Shown here: piece after piece, positions 17,112-24,236 of the stretch
Numbering within the stretch: the stretch's first letter is position 1
Layout of the letters: each line of letters begins with the position of its first letter
NCBI GenBank assembly: GCA_030649335.1
Contig: JAUSLL010000010.1
Location: 49,389 to 113,388 of the forward strand
DNA: 64,000 bases
Origin: Parvibaculum sp.
Lineage (GTDB): Bacteria > Pseudomonadota > Alphaproteobacteria > Parvibaculales > Parvibaculaceae
Reading direction: 5' to 3'
The notes under the pieces: generated by a model
Databases searched by the model: none
What the model saw: only the letters and a program-made list of their open reading frames with translations
Told to the model about the DNA's origin: nothing
Made by a program: the position numbers and the translations under genes

Positions 17112-17615
17112 TCAGCCCTCCTGCTTGTTTTTTAGCAATTCCATGGCCGCCGCATGTTCGAGCGGTATCGCCCGATTGGCGGCCAGCATGAAAGTGCCGA
17201 CGCAGGTAGCAATGGGATCGGTCGGGTCCGTGTGATAGGCCGTACCGCGCACGAAGGCGATATTGCGGGTGACCTTGTAGCAATGGGCGTGGCCCGTCAG
17301 CGTCTCGCCGGGTGTCGCAGGCTTCATATAGTCAATGCGCAGATCAAGTGTGGCGATTGAAACGCGTTCGGGCAGAGCCAATTGCACGGCCACACCGCAG
17401 GCATTGTCGAGCATGGCGGTAATCACGCCACCGTGGATGACGCCCGTTTCAACATTGCCGATAAGCCTCTTGTCGTAGGGCACGGTCAGCCAGGCTTCGC
17501 CCCGCTTGGCATCTTTGATGGTCAGGCCCAGCGCGCGTGCATGCGGCACATGCTGGATCAGCACATCTTTCATCATCTGGATGTTGTCGGGTGTCAGTTC
17601 GAAATCACTGGGCAT
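17112..17615 (-). CDS. PaaI-type acyl-CoA thioesterase (first of a pair)
   Basis: The 167-residue hotdog protein has the classical motif VIHGGVITAMLDNACG with the aspartate catalytic acid. LRIDYMKPATPGETLTGHAHC and AFVRGTAYHTDPTDPIATCVGTFM are the expected central and last strands. The four-base gap to the second thioesterase gene suggests a joint function. The first position of the pair carries Asp and the second Glu, so both subunits could be active. Confidence 0.87.
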   Translation of the reverse strand: MPSDFELTPDNIQMMKDVLIQHVPHARALGLTIKDAKRGEAWLTVPYDKRLIGNVETGVIHGGVITAMLDNACGVAVQLALPERVSIATLDLRIDYMKPATPGETLTGHAHCYKVTRNIAFVRGTAYHTDPTDPIATCVGTFMLAANRAIPLEHAAAMELLKNKQEG

Positions 17616-17984
17616 GAAAAGAGGGGCTCATTCTGGGGCAAATCATATCGGATCGGGTCGGCGTCACCCTACCGCCGCTCCCGTAGATTTGTAATGCCCA
17701 AAGCGGGGCAATGCGGAACAGGTCGTAGCTTCCGTAGCGTCAGCGGGGAGCTACCCTCTTTCTGGCTGGCCGAATTTAGGGCCAAGTCATTGATCTGGAA
17801 GGATTTTTATGGTTTCTAACCCAGCGCCAAATTGACCTTTGCAGGTCTTCGTTTAGATTAGGGATCAAATGCGCGATACTATGCATATGGGCGGGATGGC
17901 AGTGGGCCTCCTGCAGTGCGACCGACGGGAGACGTGAAGGGTGGAGTTCGAAAGCGACAGGTTGCGACGGACGCAGGTCCGCGC
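17616..17984. promoter_or_regulatory. Divergent intergenic region before the TetR gene
   Basis: No gene is visible in these 369 bases. A TTGACC hexamer near 17832 followed by TTTAGATTAGG could be a promoter facing the TetR gene, and the dyad GACCT-4-AGGTC (17834-17847) overlaps the -35 side. A weaker inverted pair GTAGCT...AGCTAC lies near 17728-17755. Confidence 0.4.
17834..17847 (+). promoter_or_regulatory. Dyad GACCT-N4-AGGTC over a putative -35 box
   Basis: A perfect five-base inverted repeat with a four-base spacer overlaps the candidate -35 hexamer of the TetR gene. Self-repression by the TetR protein is the natural guess; this is inference from position. Confidence 0.35.
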
Positions 17985-18659
17985 ATGAGCGAGGTGAAAG
18001 AAAAGCCGTTGCTCACGTCGCTGACTGCCGCCTTGGAGCCCGAGGCCAAGCCCAAGGGCAAGCGCGAGCTTACCAAGCTCAACAATCGCGAGGCGATCCT
18101 CAATTCTGCGCGCGAAGTATTTGCCGAGCTTGGTTATGGCGCGACGACTGTGCGCGATGTGATCCGCAAGACGGGCCTCGCGTCGGGCACCTTCTACAAT
18201 TATTTTAAGAGCAAAGAAGAAGTCTTCGAGGCCATCATGGACGACGGCATGCGCCGCATCCGTCCGCGCCTCAAGGCAGACCGCATCCGCTCGCGCAATT
18301 TCGAAGAATTCATCCGCAACGCCTACGCGACCTATTTCGACTATTTGGCGACAGATAAGCACATCTTCCGCATGATCCGCGGCAACCAGACGTGGTTTCG
18401 CGTGCGTATGGACACGCCGGAGATACTCGCGGGGCTTGAAGAAATCCGTGAGTATATCGACGAAGACATCCGCGACGGCAACCTGCCGCCGGTGGACAGT
18501 GAATATCTGATGGCCGCCGTGGTCGGCATTGCGACGGAGATCGGTGACCGCATGATCCTGCGTGAGGACATCGACCCCAAGGCTGCCGCTCAGTTTGCCA
18601 CTTCTCTGGTGCTCAAAGGTTTCGAAGCCTTGCCGCTCAAGGTCACCGGAAAAAAATGA
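17985..18659 (+). CDS. TetR/AcrR family transcriptional regulator
   Basis: A 224-residue regulator. Residues about 25-75 form the TetR DNA-binding domain (REAILNSAREVFAELGYGATTVRDVIRKTGLASGTFYNYF, here split as two helices around GYGATTVRDVI and GTFYNYFKSKEEVF). The all-helical C-terminal half is a ligand-binding domain with no strong family clue. The start was chosen at MSEVKEK; an upstream ATG would add poorly conserved residues. It leads a same-strand run through an alpha/beta hydrolase, an exporter and an oxidoreductase, which it may control. Confidence 0.88.
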   Translation: MSEVKEKPLLTSLTAALEPEAKPKGKRELTKLNNREAILNSAREVFAELGYGATTVRDVIRKTGLASGTFYNYFKSKEEVFEAIMDDGMRRIRPRLKADRIRSRNFEEFIRNAYATYFDYLATDKHIFRMIRGNQTWFRVRMDTPEILAGLEEIREYIDEDIRDGNLPPVDSEYLMAAVVGIATEIGDRMILREDIDPKAAAQFATSLVLKGFEALPLKVTGKK

Positions 18660-18684
18660 ACTTCCACCAATTTGGGGCTGCCCC

Positions 18685-19710
18685 GTGAACGTCCAGAAGC
18701 TGATCGTCCGCACTCTTTTGATGCTGCCGGACCCTGTGCTGCTTGCCATGTCGGGCGGCAAACCTTTGCAGATCGACGGCCGCACACTTGATGTGCAGAC
18801 GCAATTTTTGGCGGCCCAGGGTGCCAAGGCCCCGTCGTTGACGACACTTGATCCGGTGGCAGGCCGCGAGGCAACGCGTGCCGGTCTGGCGCTGCTCGAT
18901 GGTGCGCGTGACCCGCGTGTCGATGTGCGCGACATGAAAGTTACCGGCGCGGACGGTGACCTTGATGCGCGTCTCTACACGCCGACAAATGCCAGCGGCC
19001 CGCTGCCGGGCATCGTGTTCTTTCATTTCGGTGGCTGTGTTATCGGCGATCTCGACACATGTGACACGTTCTGCACCATGATGTCGGAAATTGCCGAATG
19101 TGTGGTGCTGTCCGTCGCTTATCGCCTCGCGCCCGAACACAAATTCCCTGCCGCTGTCGATGATGCGCTCGCTGCCTTCCGCTTTGCCTGCAAAAACTCA
19201 AATGCGTTGGGCATGAACCACCGTATCGCAGTCGGTGGTGACAGTGCAGGCGGTTATCTCTCCGCCGTTGTGGCGCAGGAGACATTGCGCCGCGACGAGG
19301 AAACGCCCTCCGCCCAATTGCTGATCTATCCGGTCACGGACATGACATGGCAGGGCGGATCATGGGACACGTGCGCCGATGTCTATCCGTTGACGCAGGA
19401 CGTTATGCAATGGTTCATCGAAACCTATCTGAACTCCGAAGCTGAAAAATCGGACCTGCGTGTCTCGCCGCTCAAAGCCGGAAACCTCGAAGACGTCGCC
19501 TCTGCCATCGTCATCACATCAGGTTTCGATGTGCTGCGCGATCAGGGCACGGCCTACGCGGAGAAACTCAAAGAGGCCGGCGTCAAAGTGACATATCGTT
19601 GCTACGATAGGCTCGCCCATGGTTTCACGGCCATGACGGGCGCGGTGCCCGCCGCGCGTCGGGCGTGTGAAGAGATCGCCCGAGAGCTGCACAGCGCGCT
19701 GCGCGGTTGA
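18685..19710 (+). CDS. Alpha/beta hydrolase, hormone-sensitive-lipase family
   Basis: A 341-residue HSL-family esterase. The nucleophile motif is GGDSAGG, the acid lies in GFDVLRDQG and the histidine in RLAHGF. The oxyanion HGGG motif reads HFGGC here, an unusual variant. I choose the GTG preceded by TTTGGGG; a longer reading would run back into the TetR gene. These enzymes cleave small acyl esters or carboxylate esters in the cytoplasm. Being 25 bases after the TetR stop, it is the likely target of that regulator. Confidence 0.85.
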   Translation: MNVQKLIVRTLLMLPDPVLLAMSGGKPLQIDGRTLDVQTQFLAAQGAKAPSLTTLDPVAGREATRAGLALLDGARDPRVDVRDMKVTGADGDLDARLYTPTNASGPLPGIVFFHFGGCVIGDLDTCDTFCTMMSEIAECVVLSVAYRLAPEHKFPAAVDDALAAFRFACKNSNALGMNHRIAVGGDSAGGYLSAVVAQETLRRDEETPSAQLLIYPVTDMTWQGGSWDTCADVYPLTQDVMQWFIETYLNSEAEKSDLRVSPLKAGNLEDVASAIVITSGFDVLRDQGTAYAEKLKEAGVKVTYRCYDRLAHGFTAMTGAVPAARRACEEIARELHSALRG

Positions 19711-19725
19711 TGCGCGCCTGATATC

Positions 19726-20298
19726 ATGGACGCTTTTCTCATCTCGCTATCAGCGGTGGCCATCGCTGAGATCGGCGACAAAACGCAATTGCTGGCACTC
19801 GTTCTCGCCGCGCGCTTCCGCAAGCCTCTGCCGATCATCGCGGGCATATTTGTCGCCACTATTATCAACCACGCGCTTGCCGCCGAGCTTGGCATCCTCA
19901 TTGCTGTGTGGCTGACACCCCACATTCTGAGCTGGATACTGGGCGTGAGTTTCATCGCAGCGGGCGTCTGGATGCTTATTCCCGATAAGACTGACGAGTT
20001 GGGCGAGGGCGTCTCGCAGCGCTACGGACCTTTCGTCACAACGCTTGTTGCTTTTTTTCTCGCCGAGATGGGTGACAAGACGCAATTTGCAACCATCGGA
20101 TTGGCCGCGCGGTTCCACGATCTCATTGCCGTCGCGTCAGGCACGACCATCGGCATGATGCTCGCCAATGTGCCCGCCGTTCTTTTGGGCGATGTCGCCG
20201 CCAAGGCCTTGCCCATGCAATTGGTGCGCGGCACTGCCGCCACAATTTTTGTGGTGCTGGGCGTCGTTACGCTTCTGGAAGTGACCGGTCTCGTCTAG
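19726..20298 (+). CDS. TMEM165/GDT1 family cation exporter
   Basis: A 190-residue membrane protein with six predicted segments in two repeats. Each repeat carries the family signature: EIGDKTQLLALVLAARFRKP in the first half and EMGDKTQFATIGLAARF in the second. GDT1/TMEM165 proteins, including bacterial MneA and Mnx, export manganese or calcium. It begins 15 bases after the hydrolase stop, so it is probably on the same transcript. No yybP-ykoY manganese riboswitch is apparent upstream. Confidence 0.93.
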   Translation: MDAFLISLSAVAIAEIGDKTQLLALVLAARFRKPLPIIAGIFVATIINHALAAELGILIAVWLTPHILSWILGVSFIAAGVWMLIPDKTDELGEGVSQRYGPFVTTLVAFFLAEMGDKTQFATIGLAARFHDLIAVASGTTIGMMLANVPAVLLGDVAAKALPMQLVRGTAATIFVVLGVVTLLEVTGLV

Positions 20299-20357
20299 TC
20301 GCGTCGGCGTGCAGGGCCTATGCTCTTGCAAAAGAAATTGACCGACGGGAGAGACCA

Positions 20358-21335
20358 ATGCGTTCGATGCGCGTGCATGAATTGTCCGAAGATATTTCAG
20401 TTCTGAAAATGGAAGACGTGAGTTTGCCCGCGCCTGGCCCGAAGGAAGTCCGGCTCCGTCTCAAAGCATGTTCCATCAACTTTCCCGATATCCTGATGGT
20501 GCAGGGAAAATATCAGTTCAAACCGGAATTGCCCTTCGCACCAGGCATGGAAGGCGCCGGCATTGTCACAGCGCTTGGCAGTGATGTGACACACCTTAAA
20601 GTAGGTGACGAAGTTGTCGCCGGTTTACGTATCGGTGGCTTTGCCGAAGAGGTCAATGCGTCGGCCGAAGCCTGCCGCCCGATCCCCAAGGGCATGGATT
20701 TCGTCAAGGCCGCCGCCTACCCGGCAGCTTACCTCACGGCCTATGTTGCGCTCGTCATTCGTGGGCACTTGAAGGCAGGCGAGACACTCCTTGTGCATGG
20801 TAGCTCAGGCGGCGTCGGCATGGCAGCGGTCGATATCGGTAAACTCATCGGCGCGACGGTCATCGCAACCTCGGCCTCCGACGAGAAGTTGAAAGTCGTG
20901 AAGGCACGCGGCGCCGACCATGTGCTCAACGTCACGCGCGGCTTCCGCGAAGAAGTGAAGGCGCTCACCGATGGGCGCGGCGCCGATGTGATTTACGATC
21001 CCGTCGGCGGTGATGTCTTCGACGAGAGCGTGCGCTGCATCGCTTGGAACGGTCGCTTGCTTATCATCGGCTTCACCAGCGGGCGCATTCCGTCCGTATC
21101 GGTCAACATGCCGCTCATCAAGGGCTTCTCGGTCGTTGGCGTGCGCGCGGGCGAGTATGGCCGCCGTGACCCTGAAGCCGGTCGTGCCAATATTGAAGCC
21201 ATCGACAAGCTCGCCGCCGAAGGCAAGATCGCGCCCTATGTTTGTGCGACATTTCCGTTGGAACGCGCGGTCGAGGCGATGAACATGCTGCAAAACCGTC
21301 AGGCCGTCGGTAAAGTTGTCGTGACGATGGATTAG
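20358..21335 (+). CDS. NADPH:quinone oxidoreductase-like MDR protein
   Basis: A medium-chain dehydrogenase/reductase of 325 residues. It lacks the zinc ligands of alcohol dehydrogenases and has the quinone-reductase-type cofactor motif HGSSGGVGMAAVDIGK. FAPGMEGAGIVTALG marks the N-terminal catalytic domain and GADVIYDPVGGD the end of the Rossmann domain. Homologues reduce quinones or act on enoyl-CoA thioesters with NADPH. GGGAGAG precedes the start. It may belong to the TetR-led run or have its own promoter in the 59-base gap. Confidence 0.9.
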   Translation: MRSMRVHELSEDISVLKMEDVSLPAPGPKEVRLRLKACSINFPDILMVQGKYQFKPELPFAPGMEGAGIVTALGSDVTHLKVGDEVVAGLRIGGFAEEVNASAEACRPIPKGMDFVKAAAYPAAYLTAYVALVIRGHLKAGETLLVHGSSGGVGMAAVDIGKLIGATVIATSASDEKLKVVKARGADHVLNVTRGFREEVKALTDGRGADVIYDPVGGDVFDESVRCIAWNGRLLIIGFTSGRIPSVSVNMPLIKGFSVVGVRAGEYGRRDPEAGRANIEAIDKLAAEGKIAPYVCATFPLERAVEAMNMLQNRQAVGKVVVTMD

Positions 21336-21398
21336 GCCATTGTCTTGCCGGAATCTGATGCAGGATGGTGGGCAGGAAATCGGCAACGGAGCTTTGAA

Positions 21399-21956
21399 AT
21401 GAATCTTATTCTGAAATCGGCCATGGCCTGCGCGCTAGCGTTTTCGCTCTACGCCTGCTCAAAGCCCGTCGAGCTTTTGGTCTCCGAAAAGGGCGTCGGT
21501 CCGGTCACAGTCGAAACTCCGTTTGATCCCGAAGTTGTTGCAAAGCTTCTGCCCTCACACACAGTGGAAGCCGCCGTGTCAGCCGCTCTGCAACCCGGCG
21601 AGCACACGATCCGCGTCTCCGATGGCGATAAAGTTCTGATGGAGTTATATCCTTCAGGCGACGGCAAGATGGTTGAAACCGTTCTGGTGCTAGACGCTAG
21701 CATCAAGGACAACAACGGTATTCACATCGGCTCGACCTTTGCCGAGGCTGTGCCTGACGGCGACACCAGCGAATGCAATATCGGACGCGGCGAGAAGGAA
21801 GGTCGCATTTTTTGCAGCCAACCCCGCAATGTGCACATCATCTATGAGTTTCAGAGTGCCCAGCTTGCCACCGACGGCACTATGCCAGACGCAGCAGCGC
21901 TGGCCGCATGGACGGTGACGGCCATGCTTTGGGATGGCAGCGAGCCCGCCCCCTGA
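21399..21956 (+). CDS. Putative lipoprotein of unknown function
   Basis: The ATG preceded by CGGAG gives a 185-residue protein with a lipoprotein signal peptide: a hydrophobic run ending in the lipobox LYAC, with the cysteine at about residue 20. Earlier in-frame ATG codons would spoil the signal. The mature part contains GSTFAEAVPDG and two further cysteines (SECNIGRG, IFCSQPRN) that may bond. I do not recognise a family. It lies 63 bases after the oxidoreductase and is convergent with the SDR gene. Confidence 0.7.
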   Translation: MNLILKSAMACALAFSLYACSKPVELLVSEKGVGPVTVETPFDPEVVAKLLPSHTVEAAVSAALQPGEHTIRVSDGDKVLMELYPSGDGKMVETVLVLDASIKDNNGIHIGSTFAEAVPDGDTSECNIGRGEKEGRIFCSQPRNVHIIYEFQSAQLATDGTMPDAAALAAWTVTAMLWDGSEPAP

Positions 21957-21984
21957 TCGGGCAGCAGGCTCGCAACCAGAAATG

Positions 21985-22875
21985 TCAGACGCTGCGCTGC
22001 GCCTTGTCCTTGTCGTTCGCTGACCGGATCATCTCGCGCATATTGTCCCACTCTTCTTCGCTGAGTTTTGACAAGCGCGAGAAATTGCCGCCGCTGGCGT
22101 TGAAGCCTGCGCCGTCAATGGCGATGCATTGACCAGTGAGATAGTCGCAGCCATCCGACATGAGGAACGTGGCGAGGTTCTTTAACTCGTCCATTTCGCC
22201 GACGCGCCCCATCGGGATGCCATCGCGCGACGTGTCACCGTCTGTTGATTGGCCAGGGCTCAGACGTTCCCATGCGCCTTTGGTCGGGAAGGGTCCGGGC
22301 GCAATCGCGTTGAGGCGAATACCATATGGGCCCCATTCGGCAGCGAGCGATTTTGTCATGATATTGACGCCCGCTTTCGACATCGCAGACGGCACTGTGA
22401 AAGGACCGCCGTTCCACACCCATGTGGTGAGGATCGAAATGACGCTGCCTTTGACGCCGTCTTCAATCCAGCGCCGCCCGCAGGCATGGGTCATGTAAAA
22501 CGAGCCGTGAAAGACGATGCCCGCAATGGCGTCAAAGCCTTTGGGCGTGAGATCCTTTGTCGGGCTGATGAAATTGCCCGCCGCATTGTTGACGAGCCCG
22601 GTCAGCGGGCCGCCGTCTGCCCAGATCGCGCTGATCATGTCATCGACTGCTGCAGCAACGCGAATATCTACCGAATGAGTTTTCACCGAGCCGCCGTGCT
22701 TGGCCATGAGTTCTTTGGCCGTATCGTCGAGCACGTTCTTGCGGCGTCCGCATATGTAAACCTCCGCGCCGAGGCGCAGATAGTCTTCGGCCATTTCGCG
22801 GCCAAGGCCGGTACCGCCGCCGCTCACCAGAATGCGTTTGCCCTTGAGCAATCCGTCGCGAAACATTGTTGGCAT
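21985..22875 (-). CDS. SDR family reductase resembling 2,4-dienoyl-CoA reductase (DECR type)
   Basis: A 296-residue short-chain dehydrogenase. The cofactor motif is SGGGTGLGREMAE. Around the active site it reads TVPSAMSKAGVNIMTKSLA and NAIAPGPFPTKGAWERL, close to the mitochondrial 2,4-dienoyl-CoA reductase (VPSASAKAGV, PGPIKTKGAF). The classic YxxxK tyrosine is replaced by serine, as in that family, but the family's own tyrosine (in TTIY) appears as valine or tryptophan here. It probably reduces unsaturated acyl-CoA during beta-oxidation. Start chosen at MPTMFRDG, which has a perfect GGGAGGA. Confidence 0.82.
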   Translation of the reverse strand: MPTMFRDGLLKGKRILVSGGGTGLGREMAEDYLRLGAEVYICGRRKNVLDDTAKELMAKHGGSVKTHSVDIRVAAAVDDMISAIWADGGPLTGLVNNAAGNFISPTKDLTPKGFDAIAGIVFHGSFYMTHACGRRWIEDGVKGSVISILTTWVWNGGPFTVPSAMSKAGVNIMTKSLAAEWGPYGIRLNAIAPGPFPTKGAWERLSPGQSTDGDTSRDGIPMGRVGEMDELKNLATFLMSDGCDYLTGQCIAIDGAGFNASGGNFSRLSKLSEEEWDNMREMIRSANDKDKAQRSV

Positions 22876-22984
22876 CTGATCCTCCCTGTCATTGTTTTGA
22901 AGGGAGGATAGCACCGCCGTGCCCGAATGCACGCAGTCTGCGAAGGCGTTTCAGCTGGCCGGAAAAACGCAGCGGCGCGTTGCG

Positions 22985-23257
22985 TCAGCTTGAGCGCTGT
23001 GTGAGGAAAGACCACAGGCGAAGCGCGAGCCAGATCGGAATGACGACAACGGCACCGAGCACGATATAACGCACTGACCAGTCGATGGCGTCAAAACCCA
23101 TCCGCCAGATGCGCGCCACCGTATCGATGAAATCGCGCCACAGATCGACAGGTTGGATCCCGAAAAACGCTAGCAGGATGCCGACCACGACAGAGGCCAC
23201 CAACAGTTTGAACAGGGTCGGGATCACAGGGCCACCGAGATATTTGTCCATCGCCAA
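22985..23257 (-). CDS. DUF6460 small membrane protein
   Basis: A 90-residue protein with two hydrophobic segments (about 14-32 and 64-82). The pattern GILLAFFGIQPVDLW, RIWRMGFDAIDW and YIVLGAVVVIPIWLALRLW matches the alphaproteobacterial DUF6460 family, whose function is unknown. It begins directly after the stop of the MscS-type channel gene and is very probably co-transcribed with it, so a role at the membrane linked to that channel is possible. Confidence 0.8.
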   Translation of the reverse strand: MAMDKYLGGPVIPTLFKLLVASVVVGILLAFFGIQPVDLWRDFIDTVARIWRMGFDAIDWSVRYIVLGAVVVIPIWLALRLWSFLTQRSS

Positions 23258-24130
23258 TTACGCTCCGCTTGCGGGTTTGTCTGCGCTCTGATCGAGAGTG
23301 ACAGTGTATTGCGTCGATGTCGGGAAGGGAATGGTGATGCCTTCAAGGTCAAGCCGCTCTTTGACCGCGCGTGTCAGATCAAAGCGCACGGGCCAATATT
23401 CGGCATTTTTCATCCAGACCCGCAGCAACATATCGACCGAACTTGCCCCAAGGTTTGTGACAGCGGCCAAGGGTGCCGGATCGCTCAACACGCGCGGGTC
23501 GGCGTCCGCCACCGATTTCAGGGCCTCAATCGCCTTGCCGATATCGTCGCTGTAGGAAATACCGACAACGATGTCGAGGCGACGTGTCGGATGGTGGCTG
23601 AAGTTTTTGACGGGCGCACTCCAGATTTCACTGTTGGGCATGGCGATGCGCAGATTATCGACAGTGACCAATTCAGTGGTGAAGAGCGACAACTCAACAA
23701 TCGTGCCTCCGACACCGCCCGCAACCTCCACATAGTCACCGGCTTTGAAAGGCCGGAAGATGAGGAGCATCACGCCAGCCGCAACATTGGAGAGCGTACC
23801 TTGCAATGCAAGGCCGACGGCAAGGCCGGCTGCACCCAGAAGCGCGATAAGACTTGTGGTTTCCACGCCAAATTTTGCTAGCACCGCCAGCAGTGTGAAG
23901 ATGATGATGACATAGCGCACCATGCTGCCGAAAAAGGCCTGCAAGGTCATATCGAAGTTTGGCAGACGGCGGAGCGCTGCAACAGTGAGCCTGCGCGCCT
24001 TGCCAGCGAGCCATATGCCGAGGACGAGGATAACCAGCGCAGAAAGGAGGCTCAGCCCGCGGTCGGCAAAAATAGGCAAGAGCAAATTCATATTGTCTGC
24101 CAGATTTTTGGATAGTTGGTCGGAAATCAC
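23258..24130 (-). CDS. MscS-type mechanosensitive ion channel
   Basis: A 290-residue small-conductance mechanosensitive channel. Three membrane segments occupy residues about 20-110; the pore helix region reads ALLGAAGLAVGLALQGTLSNVAAGVMLL with the glycine/alanine pattern of MscS TM3. The beta domain follows (FRPFKAGDYVEVAG, VDNLRIAMPNSEIW). It opens under membrane tension to release solutes. The start is a GTG with GAGGAG eight bases upstream. The DUF6460 gene follows without a gap. Confidence 0.93.
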   Translation of the reverse strand: MISDQLSKNLADNMNLLLPIFADRGLSLLSALVILVLGIWLAGKARRLTVAALRRLPNFDMTLQAFFGSMVRYVIIIFTLLAVLAKFGVETTSLIALLGAAGLAVGLALQGTLSNVAAGVMLLIFRPFKAGDYVEVAGGVGGTIVELSLFTTELVTVDNLRIAMPNSEIWSAPVKNFSHHPTRRLDIVVGISYSDDIGKAIEALKSVADADPRVLSDPAPLAAVTNLGASSVDMLLRVWMKNAEYWPVRFDLTRAVKERLDLEGITIPFPTSTQYTVTLDQSADKPASGA

Positions 24131-24236
24131 TGTTCAGGCTCCTCAATCACGGCGCAACATGGACGGGCTCCGGCGATTCTCCTTCAAGCTTATGCTTGGG
24201 TAAAACGGCCGGTACCCCACGGTTTATAGTCTATTT

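Noticed and set aside
17865..18935. A 356-codon minus-strand frame opposite the TetR and hydrolase genes
   Set aside because: Antisense to two genes with clear family motifs.
24186..24199. CAAGC-TTAT-GCTTG dyad between the channel and helicase genes
   Set aside because: Too short to separate from chance and without other support.
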